64,000 nucleotides of DNA, taken from Phormidesmis priestleyi ULC007. Its GTDB lineage: Bacteria > Cyanobacteriota > Cyanobacteriia > Leptolyngbyales > Leptolyngbyaceae. The notes under the pieces were generated by a model. That model saw only the letters and a program-made list of their open reading frames with translations, did not search any database and was not told the DNA's origin. The translations under genes were made by a program, and so were the position numbers. The stretch spans positions 81,078-145,077 of the forward strand of contig NZ_MPPI01000008.1 in the NCBI RefSeq assembly GCF_001895925.1. The letters are read 5' to 3'. Shown here piece by piece: positions 26,289-32,717 of this stretch (the first letter of the stretch is position 1; each line of letters starts with the position of its first letter).

Positions 26289-27665
26289 ATGAATCAAGTT
26301 TGGCAAAGTTTTAGTGAGCCAGTTGGGGTGCAAATACTCAGCCCACTGATTGTATTGGCACAAACCCCCGTCGCCAACCCAGCCCCGATCAATGTTTTTC
26401 AAGGAATCGATCCCAATAATCTAACCAATATCGTGTTGCGGCTACTGGGCGCACTGGCGATTTTACTGATTGGCTGGTTAATTGCGGGTCTGGTTTCGGG
26501 GGCTGTTCGGAGTCTGCTTAAGCGCACAGATGTCGATAACCGTTTAGCGGGGATGACTGCGAGTGGACACGCTCAGTCAGACCTGAAGGTAGAGAGTTTA
26601 GTTGGCGCGTTCGTCTTTTGGGTCATTATGATCCTGGCGGTGGTGGCAGCCTTAAACACACTCAACCTGGCAACCGTCTCGACATCGCTTAACACGTTCC
26701 TCGATCAAATCTTTAGGTTTTTGCCGCGTCTTGGTTCTGCTGCGGTGTTGCTTGCGATCGCTTGGATCGTTGCAACCGTGGTGAGAGCGCTCGTGATTCG
26801 CACGGCTCAATCATTTTCACTCGATGAACGGTTATCCGAGCATTCTCCTACCGATCCCCTGTCTCCTAGCCCGTTTTTGCTGAGTGAGGCGTTCGGTAAT
26901 GCGCTGTACTGGTTTGTCTTCCTGTTCTTCCTGCCGCTGATTTTGGGTGTGCTCGATTTGCAGGGACCGCTTCAGCCTGTGCAAAATCTGCTAGATCAAA
27001 TCTTGGCGGCTTTGCCCAAAATCTTTACGGCGGTGTTGATTGTGGCGATCGCCTACGTGCTAGGCAAAGTGGTTGCTGGCTTGGTGACGAGTCTGCTAAC
27101 GAGCATTGGGTTCAACAATGTGTTTCAGTGGCTGGGCTTGCCCGACCCGACGACTCGTGTGCCCTATAGCTCAGAGTTTCAGACAGGCGAAGTGTTAAAC
27201 GAGCCAATAAGCCCCAAGCCGACGATTCGCACACCTTCTGAGATTGCAGGGGTTGTGGTTCTGGTGGGTATCTTGCTGGTGGCAACGGTTGCGGCGATCG
27301 ATGTGCTGCAATTTGAAGCGCTGAAACTAATCGCGGCGCAATTGCTGATCGTCTTTAGTCGGATTTTGGTCGGGTTGCTGGTGTTTGCGGTGGGCTTATA
27401 TTTTGCGAATCTCGCCTACAACTTGATCAACAGTTCTGGAAGTCGTCAGGCAAATCTGCTGGGTCAAGCGGCGCGAGTCTCGATTATTGCGCTTGTGGCG
27501 GCGATGGCGCTTCAGCAAATGGGCATCGCCCCAGATATTGTTAACCTGGCGTTTGGGTTGCTGTTGGGCGCGATCGCGGTGGCGATCGCTCTCTCTTTCG
27601 GGTTGGGTGGTCGCGATGTGGCGGCTGAACAATTGCGCGAGTGGCTGAAAGAGTTCAAGCGCTAA
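26289..27665 (+). CDS. Mechanosensitive-channel-like membrane protein (TM-helix repeat)
   Basis: 458 aa, all membrane helices, with repeated units of the conserved TM-helix (PF05552) type: VLRLLGALAILLIGWLIAGL, FRFLPRLGSAAVLLAIAWIV, LAALPKIFTAVLIVAIAYVL and LIAAQLLIVFSRILVGLLVF. Each is followed by a VxxLVxxLLxxxGxxN-like helix. The final segment ALQQMGIAPDIVNLAFGLLL plus GAIAVAIALSFGLGGRD resembles MscS pore helices. A role as a small-conductance mechanosensitive channel or a membrane scaffold is inferred. No MscS beta domain is present after the last helix. Confidence 0.8.
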   Translation: MNQVWQSFSEPVGVQILSPLIVLAQTPVANPAPINVFQGIDPNNLTNIVLRLLGALAILLIGWLIAGLVSGAVRSLLKRTDVDNRLAGMTASGHAQSDLKVESLVGAFVFWVIMILAVVAALNTLNLATVSTSLNTFLDQIFRFLPRLGSAAVLLAIAWIVATVVRALVIRTAQSFSLDERLSEHSPTDPLSPSPFLLSEAFGNALYWFVFLFFLPLILGVLDLQGPLQPVQNLLDQILAALPKIFTAVLIVAIAYVLGKVVAGLVTSLLTSIGFNNVFQWLGLPDPTTRVPYSSEFQTGEVLNEPISPKPTIRTPSEIAGVVVLVGILLVATVAAIDVLQFEALKLIAAQLLIVFSRILVGLLVFAVGLYFANLAYNLINSSGSRQANLLGQAARVSIIALVAAMALQQMGIAPDIVNLAFGLLLGAIAVAIALSFGLGGRDVAAEQLREWLKEFKR

Positions 27666-27690
27666 ACTTTTTTGAGTTCTCAATCGATCG

Positions 27691-27721
27691 GGTGCGTTGC
27701 TAAGGGTGACGCACCTTTTTT
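27691..27721 (+). terminator. Intrinsic terminator after the channel gene
   Basis: Stem GGTGCGT at 27691-27697 with ACGCACC at 27709-27715, followed by six T. It starts 26 bp after the stop codon. Confidence 0.75.
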
Positions 27722-27749
27722 GTGATCAGAGCGGTGCCTTAAGATCACA

Positions 27750-27773
27750 TCAGTTCGACGAGTTTTTTCGCTT
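27750..27773. repeat. Solo end of the inverted-repeat family
   Basis: CAGTTCGACGAGTTTTTTCG matches the left end of the element at 32547 for more than 20 bases, but no core follows. A relic, or the stump of a deletion. Confidence 0.45.
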
Positions 27774-27884
27774 CACTTCAAATTGAAGCTCAGAGCTTGG
27801 GTGATGGAGCAAAAAGCCCGACAACTAAACCAAAACCCGTGTTCATCGATCGCTCTTTTCTTGCCCTCACCCTGAACTCTCCCT

Positions 27885-28375
27885 ATGCCAGCCACACCCG
27901 CAAGCCTCCAGGAATTTGTCCAATACTGCCAGCAGCATCTTAAAGGCGAGTCGCAAAACTTTTTGGATGCAGTTGCAGTGTCCTAGCTATGTGATGCTGT
28001 GCAACTTCGACGAGTTTTGGATCTATGACTTTCGCAAGCAGTCTGAAGAACCGATCGAGAAGATTTCGTTAACGTCAGTTCGGGTTAATCATTGCCTGCC
28101 TAGCGATTGAACCTGGTCTCCTGTGCAGCCTGCGATAGTTTGATCGTCCAATGCCGAGCGTCTCGCCCCCTAAATCCCCCATGATGGGGGACTTGGAATG
28201 GGCACAATTTCTTGAACGCTGTCGATCTTTCTGCTTCAAAGTCCCCCAAGTTTGGGGGATTTAGGGGGCGAAGGGAACTGAAACGGAGCAGTAACTTATC
28301 CCGAACTCAGGTTCGTTAGCACGGCTGCCCGATCAAGTCGGGGCATTCACGTTCATGAATGCAGAGTTGGAGTGA
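27885..28375 (+). pseudogene. Dead type II restriction-methylation gene, split by an inserted element
   Basis: The start reads MPATPASLQEFVQYCQQHLK and ESQNFLDAVAVS then stops. A second frame reads QCPSYVMLCNFDEFWIYDFR, KQSEEPIEKISL. Beyond the element at 28072-28312 the frame resumes ARLPDQVGAFTFMNAELE and stops. These are the N-terminal blocks of a large DNA-methyltransferase/restriction protein of the MmeI-like group: the LQEFVQYCQQHL start and the NFDEFWIYDF block normally lie about 100 residues apart, so an internal deletion joins them. The catalytic and methylase parts are gone. Family call is from memory. Confidence 0.7.
28072..28312. mobile_element. Inverted-repeat element inserted in the pseudogene, copy 4
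   Basis: Ends ACGTCAGTTCGGGTTAATC and GATAAGTT-side complement ...CCCGAACTCAGGT, with the CCCCCTAAATCCCCC and GGGGGATTTAGGGGG core. TTCGTTA occurs immediately before (28065-28071) and at its right edge (28312-28318). Deleting one TCGTTA and the element joins EKISL to ARLPDQVG in frame. This is direct evidence of insertion with target duplication. Confidence 0.85.
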
Positions 28376-28383
28376 AACTGCCC

Positions 28384-28486
28384 TGCCAATTCGGGGGGAA
28401 TCGGAGTTCAAAGTCCCCCAGAATTGGGGAATTTAGGGGGCTGAAGCCCTGAAGAACGAAGCGAAAGAACTCATCGAACTGACGTT
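28384..28486. repeat. Half copy of the inverted-repeat element, copy 5
   Basis: Only the right half is well preserved: AAGTCCCCCAGAATTGGGGA, ATTTAGGGGGCTGAAGCCC, then the end GAACTCATCGAACTGACGTT. The left part is reduced to a GGGGGGAATC stretch. It starts 9 bp after the pseudogene fragment, so it may mark the site of the deletion that removed the rest of that gene. Confidence 0.65.
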
Positions 28487-28539
28487 TTTCTTTAAGATGC
28501 GAGGGCTGCACTACCAGATTCAATAGCCACGAGAAAAAT

Positions 28540-29538
28540 TTAGTGCGGACGATCGAGATATCGCTCAAGCTCAAAAAAATTAAGCAGTGACTCTAGCGGC
28601 GTGGTTTCAGCCGTGGGCGTAATCGCTACGATCGCTTCAACCGTCGTCGGAGTCAAATATCGAAACACGTCACGAGTCAGCGTTGAACGCACATCTTCTG
28701 GCAGCCCTTCAACTTCAGACTCAAATCTTGCAGCCCGACTTTTGGCAAAGTTTACCTGAAACCGACACCGCTTAAGTAAGCGCCGTTGAATGTTCTGATA
28801 GAGCGGCTCATCTGATTTTAAGTGATAAATGGCTCCGTCTAAAAGCAGCGGAATTACGTCTAGGTTCTCTTCTAAAAATAAAAGACTTCCTTCTTGGTTA
28901 TAAACGTCTATGCCATCGATTCCTAACGCGTTAATATCCGCTAGGGCCAGAATGCGGGCCACGATCGAGACAGGCGGCTTGAAGTCATATAGATCGGACT
29001 GATAAATCGCTTGCTCGATCGGGTCATAGGTGCAAATCGTGGCTCCGATCGCTTCTTGAATCATCGCAATATCGTGATCGGTCACAATTGCCAGACTATT
29101 AGAGTCATGTTGCCGCAGTTGTTGATTTAACGTGTGAATATAATCTAGCAGCCGATCAATGGTTGCCCGCTCACTCACGCCCGGTTCTCGCCGCCGAGAC
29201 GCATGTGTGTCAGGTTGGTCAACAAATATCTGCACCATATCATGAGCAGCGATGCACAAATCAAGCAGCAACTCGATCCGAGAAAGCTCAAAAGATTGCC
29301 CCTGTCGCGATAGCATCTCTAAAAATGGGTAGACCGTTTGAAAGATCTGGGTAGCTCGCCGCTTAACATTCTCTAGATGGTCGCGCGTGTGATAATAAAG
29401 CTGCTTTTGAATCACTTCTCGATCGAATTCTTGCAACGCAAACGCCTTAACGTGATCAATGCTCTCATCAATGCTTTGAGGAATCTTTAATAAATGATCT
29501 GAAAAATAAGCGGACGATCGTGAAGAGTCTTGATTCAT
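28540..29538 (-). CDS. HD-domain-like metal phosphohydrolase candidate
   Basis: 332 aa, soluble. Possible metal ligands: His50 and His54 in LYYHTRDHLENV, His99-Asp100 in LCIAAHDMVQ, and a later conserved-looking ILALADINALGIDG. This spacing, with the helical make-up, resembles HD-superfamily hydrolases, which act on nucleotides or signalling (p)ppGpp-like substrates. The middle has a catalytic-like Asp in GATICTYDPIEQAIYQSDLY. I do not recognise a named family, so the function is inference. Confidence 0.55.
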   Translation of the reverse strand: MNQDSSRSSAYFSDHLLKIPQSIDESIDHVKAFALQEFDREVIQKQLYYHTRDHLENVKRRATQIFQTVYPFLEMLSRQGQSFELSRIELLLDLCIAAHDMVQIFVDQPDTHASRRREPGVSERATIDRLLDYIHTLNQQLRQHDSNSLAIVTDHDIAMIQEAIGATICTYDPIEQAIYQSDLYDFKPPVSIVARILALADINALGIDGIDVYNQEGSLLFLEENLDVIPLLLDGAIYHLKSDEPLYQNIQRRLLKRCRFQVNFAKSRAARFESEVEGLPEDVRSTLTRDVFRYLTPTTVEAIVAITPTAETTPLESLLNFFELERYLDRPH

Positions 29539-29656
29539 GAACGCACATTCTGCTCGTTGCAGGCGAGAAATGCTGCTGTCAGGCTTGCCATCTCTGATTG
29601 TCTATTGAGGGATGGGGAAGATGGTCTACCTTGAGATAGAGTTAACTTCAGCATCT

Positions 29657-31006
29657 TTAGACAGAACGCTTGACAACCATTTTTAAGTGACTTGGCGGCG
29701 CGATCGTCAGCCCTCGGCGCACAGGTTTAATCGGTTGGTGACTCGCTAACTCTAGATCAGACTGCAAAAGCAGCGTGACTAAAACCAGCTTCATTTCAAA
29801 CAGCGCAAAAGCTGCCCCGATGCAGCGACGATCGCCGCCCCCAAACGGCAAATATTCATAGGGCGAAAACTGCCGCTCTAAAAATCGTTCGGGTCTAAAC
29901 TGCTTGGGGTTTGGGTAGACTTCAGAGCGCTGATGCGCCAGATAGATCGATGGCAACAAAATGGTTCCGGGTTCTAACGAATAGCCGAGCAAATCCATCG
30001 GCTGCTTGACGACGCGAGGAAAGGCATTAATTGCGATCGGATAGAGCCGCAGCGTTTCTTGACAGATTGCACTCAAATAAGGCAATCGGGCGATCGTCAT
30101 GGGGTCAGCATCGGGGCTGAGGCTGTCTAATTCTGCTTTTAATTTGCTGCGAACTTCTGGCAATTTAGCGATCCAATAAAGTGCCCAGGCAAGAGCAGAT
30201 GCTGTGGTTTCATGACCCGCAAACAGCAGCGTCATCAACTCATCTCGCAGTTCGGCATCACTCATGGGCTGTCCGGCTTCGTCTCGCGCTGCTAGGAGCA
30301 ATGCCAAAATGTCAGTGCGATCGGAGTCAGGGTGAGCGCGACGATCGTCAATCTCGTCTGACAGCAATTGTTTAATCTGCTGTTTTTGGCGCAAAAATCG
30401 TCCCCACGGACTCTGGGCACCCCAATCTTTTTGCAAAAACCGATAATAGAGCAGCATAAAACCTGCTGTCGATCCAAATGCCTCCAGCATGTTGACTAAC
30501 ACGTGTCGGAGTTGCTCATAGCGTTGCCCTTCGTGTAACCCAAACACCGTGCTGAGAATTACCCGCAGTGAGATCTCCTGCATTGCAGGACGAACTACAA
30601 ACGGTTGATTTAGAACCCATCGGCGGCTGATCTGTTGGGTAATTTCACAAATCAACGACCCGTAAGACCGCATCCGATCGCCATGAAACGGAGGCATCAA
30701 AAGCTGACGCTGACGCTGATGGCGTTTTCCGTCAAGCAAAATTAGAGCATTCTCGCCCAGCAGTGGCTCTAAAAGTTGATTGCCTTCTGCCGAGCTAACT
30801 TGATCAGTCTTAGCCGTAAAAATTGCTTCTAACGCTTCAGGGCTGCTGAAGTAGAGGAACGGTGGCATCTGTTGCCCTAATGCTCGAAAGGTGTCGCCAT
30901 AGCCGCGAGCGCGAGCCTCTAAAGTTTCTAGGGGGCGAAAGATCCATTGCAGGGTTTGCAGCCAGGGTGGAGTTTTGGGGCCGTCGGGTAATTCCATCGG
31001 TTTCAA
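29657..31006 (-). CDS. Cytochrome P450, CYP110-like
   Basis: 449 aa, soluble bacterial P450. LPDGPKTPPWLQTLQWI at the N-terminus is the cyanobacterial CYP110 opening. The I-helix oxygen motif is LFAGHETTASALAWALYW, the K-helix ExxR is ETLRLYP, and the heme loop is FGGGDRRCIGAAFALFEMK with the thiolate Cys. CYP110 enzymes have been linked to hydroxylation of fatty acids and terpenes; substrate unknown here. No ferredoxin or reductase gene is adjacent. A second in-frame Met at 30997 is an alternative start. Confidence 0.92.
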   Translation of the reverse strand: MKPMELPDGPKTPPWLQTLQWIFRPLETLEARARGYGDTFRALGQQMPPFLYFSSPEALEAIFTAKTDQVSSAEGNQLLEPLLGENALILLDGKRHQRQRQLLMPPFHGDRMRSYGSLICEITQQISRRWVLNQPFVVRPAMQEISLRVILSTVFGLHEGQRYEQLRHVLVNMLEAFGSTAGFMLLYYRFLQKDWGAQSPWGRFLRQKQQIKQLLSDEIDDRRAHPDSDRTDILALLLAARDEAGQPMSDAELRDELMTLLFAGHETTASALAWALYWIAKLPEVRSKLKAELDSLSPDADPMTIARLPYLSAICQETLRLYPIAINAFPRVVKQPMDLLGYSLEPGTILLPSIYLAHQRSEVYPNPKQFRPERFLERQFSPYEYLPFGGGDRRCIGAAFALFEMKLVLVTLLLQSDLELASHQPIKPVRRGLTIAPPSHLKMVVKRSV

Positions 31007-31181
31007 GACCGCTAACGCTCAAGTCTACTCCCCGATCATCAGCCATTCTTCGCGTTGCTGCAAGGTCTGAAATGTAAAATGATCCAAAGATTGAGGCGAT
31101 CGTCAAACAAGCCCAGGCTCTTTCCCCTCTTCATACCTGTAAGTTGATCTGGCGAGAGCCGTCTTAATCGAAGTCAAATTT

Positions 31182-31343
31182 CTATAGCAGAGTCGGTAAA
31201 CCTACGATCGTGCCTGCAACACCGCTCCAGATACAGAAACGTTTAACATCAGACTCAGCCAATGCTGTGCCCATTTGCTCTAGCGATATCAAGAGCCAGA
31301 TAAGCACCGTCAGGCAAAACAAAACATATTGCAGAACAGACAT
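31182..31343 (-). CDS. 53-aa membrane protein of unknown function
   Basis: MSVLQYVLFCLTVLIWLLIS forms one helix, followed by LEQMGTALAESDVKRFCIW and a second hydrophobic part SGVAGTIVGLPTLL. A clear GGAGG eight bases upstream supports the start at 31343; longer in-frame extensions lack one. It lies 52 bp downstream of the 72-aa gene on the same strand. Family unknown. Confidence 0.6.
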   Translation of the reverse strand: MSVLQYVLFCLTVLIWLLISLEQMGTALAESDVKRFCIWSGVAGTIVGLPTLL

Positions 31344-31395
31344 CAAGAGTGCCTCCAATTTGTTGTACGAAACGTGAATCAACCTAGCCTTTAAA

Positions 31396-31614
31396 TCACG
31401 CTGTCCGCAAGTCTGCCTCGTTGAGAAATAACATCGTTTCTGCACCCACTCTGCCAAAGTCAGGTTCTAGCCCCAACGCCATTTCAATGAGATAAGTCCA
31501 GTTTCCAGATTCAGGTTTATAGCTTTTTACAATTCCTTCTCCACCCACAAAGCTAACCAATTGTGCATGACGAAACTTAGGCAACTTAGACACTCCAATA
31601 CAGATTGCAGTCAT
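31396..31614 (-). CDS. 72-aa conserved hypothetical protein
   Basis: MTAICIGVSKLPKFRHAQLV, FVGGEGIVKSYKPESGNWTY and LIEMALGLEPDFGRVGAETM. I recall similar small cyanobacterial proteins with the GxVxSYKPESGxWxYxVEMxxGxEP pattern, which reads like a small beta-barrel (SH3- or Tudor-like) fold. AAGGA sits before the start. Soluble. The 53-aa membrane gene follows. Confidence 0.65.
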   Translation of the reverse strand: MTAICIGVSKLPKFRHAQLVSFVGGEGIVKSYKPESGNWTYLIEMALGLEPDFGRVGAETMLFLNEADLRTA

Positions 31615-31650
31615 GAGAAAATTCCTTCAATCAGGTTCAATTTTTTCTAC

Positions 31651-31693
31651 TTTAGCGGCTTTCTACTAAAGTAGAAAGCCGCTAAATTTTTTT
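31651..31693 (+). terminator. Orphan terminator-like hairpin
   Basis: A perfect 16-bp stem, TTTAGCGGCTTTCTAC at 31651-31666 and its complement at 31671-31686, with a 4-nt loop and seven T right after. On the plus strand it is an ideal intrinsic terminator. Yet no plus-strand gene precedes it; the nearest gene is the divergent 72-aa one. An antisense or 5' leader transcript is possible. Confidence 0.65.
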
Positions 31694-31731
31694 GTATCTT
31701 TCTGAATAGAGAAGTTAAACATTTTCTACAA

Positions 31732-31805
31732 CTTTTGAATGTTTTAGTTGAATTTGTATAACTTATACGCAACTAAAACATTGACTCAAACATGATCTTT
31801 AACAG
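31732..31805 (+). promoter_or_regulatory. 74-nt conserved upstream block, copy 1
   Basis: Gapless alignment with 36091-36164: 55 of 74 positions match by my hand count. Shared runs include CTTTTGAATG, GCAACTA and TGATCTT. It ends 40 bp before the ATG of the decayed gene at 31846, while the second copy ends 54 bp before the fasciclin ATG. Probably a common promoter or regulatory region. Confidence 0.55.
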
Positions 31806-31845
31806 TCATACTTTATAATCATTTCTGTCGAATAGAGAGACCTCA

Positions 31846-32286
31846 ATGGGCATCCAAAAAAGTATTCAAATTGACTCGCCTGATGAAATCGCTGGAGCAG
31901 GGATTGCCTCACTTTTTGGTGAATCGATCTAATCAACAGCTTTACGAGGCTTCATGGCGGCTCAAACAGGAAATCGAGGGCGATAACACCTCGCTGCTTC
32001 AGCAACTCAGAATTACGCAGATGGAAGCTTTATCAAAGCATCAGATGAGTTTGTCAAGTGGAGTCACAGCTATTTGCAGTCAACCGAGAATGTCTATAAC
32101 AGTGAGTCGAGCTATGCTCAGTAGACATATTTATCCTTGCTGCTCAAACGTGCTACTTCGTCATGTGCGTTCAAGACAGATTTACTGGCGTTGTGGACAT
32201 TGCTATCAAGACATGCCCGTTTAGAAAACGAACACGTCTTTATACAAACGATATTTAAAGTCGCTCTACAAGATTCAATACAATGA
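31846..32286 (+). pseudogene. Decayed gene, three in-frame stops
   Basis: From ATG 31846 the frame reads MGIQKSIQIDSPDEIAGAGI, ASLFGESI, stop (31930), STALRGFMAAQTGNRGR, stop (31984), HLAASATQNYADGSFIKASD, EFVKWSHSYLQSTENVYNSE, SSYAQ, stop (32122), TYLSLLLKRATSSCAFKTDL and on to TGA at 32284-32286. All three stops are one C-to-T change from Gln codons (CAA, CAA, CAG). The end overlaps the next ATG (ATGA at 32283), like a coupled pair. A competing open frame at 31871-32224 exists, so the choice of frame is uncertain. Family unknown. Confidence 0.45.
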
Positions 32287-32515
32287 CTCAAATTCTAGAT
32301 AGGTTGTCTACTGAGTGTGCCGATCGCATTCTCTGTGCTACATCAATGACACTCACAAGATTAAAGTCCCCCGGATCATAAATATCTCAAACTGGTACTT
32401 TGAGCGCGTTATTTTTCCAGGAGAAACGCTTTTGTTTGAAGCGCTGCCAAAGGCTCAGTTAGAGATTTATACCACGATATTTTCTAGGGTCGCTCTAGTC
32501 GAAATTACGGCTTGA
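32283..32515 (+). pseudogene. DUF1830 gene with a frameshift
   Basis: The start MTQILDRLSTECADRILC matches the opening of cyanobacterial DUF1830 proteins. The frame then breaks near 32336, and a different frame continues CYINDTHKIKVPRIINISNW, YFERVIFPGETLLFEALPKA, QLEIYTTIFSRVALVEITA. Joining the two needs the loss of two bases or gain of one. The second part contains the family core N-W-Y-F-E-R-V-F-P-G. Either a true pseudogene or a base-calling error; the decayed gene next to it favours the former. Confidence 0.7.
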
Positions 32516-32546
32516 GAGCGTTTGGTTATCAAAGATTCTCAAGTTA

Positions 32547-32684
32547 ACGTCAGTTCGACGAGTTTTTTCGCTTCGTTCTCAGCGGCTTCTGCCCCCTAAA
32601 TCCCCCATTCTGGGGGACTTCAAGCCAAAATTCCGGTTCAAAGTCCCCCAGTTTTGGGGGATTTAGGGGGCTTCTCGAATTCAC
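32547..32684. mobile_element. CCCCCTAAATCCCCC inverted-repeat element, copy 6
   Basis: Left end ACGTCAGTTCGACGAGTT, then CCCCCTAAATCCCCC, inner AAGTCCCCC, and GGGGGATTTAGGGGG. The right end stops at CTTCTCGAATTCAC without ACGT, so it is truncated or diverged. It lies directly downstream of the decayed DUF1830 gene and of the kinase stop at 32718. No target duplication seen. Confidence 0.7.
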
Positions 32685-32717
32685 AACCAGGCAAACCATT
32701 TCTGTCGAACTGATTGT

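Noticed and set aside
28353-28574. 73-aa minus-strand frame
   Set aside because: It consists of the half element and the 3' end of the HD-like gene read in another frame.
31846-32286. Stop-codon reassignment (TAA/TAG as Gln)
   Set aside because: Well-formed genes in the same window end with TAA and TAG, and the neighbouring DUF1830 gene is frameshifted, so decay is the simpler reading.
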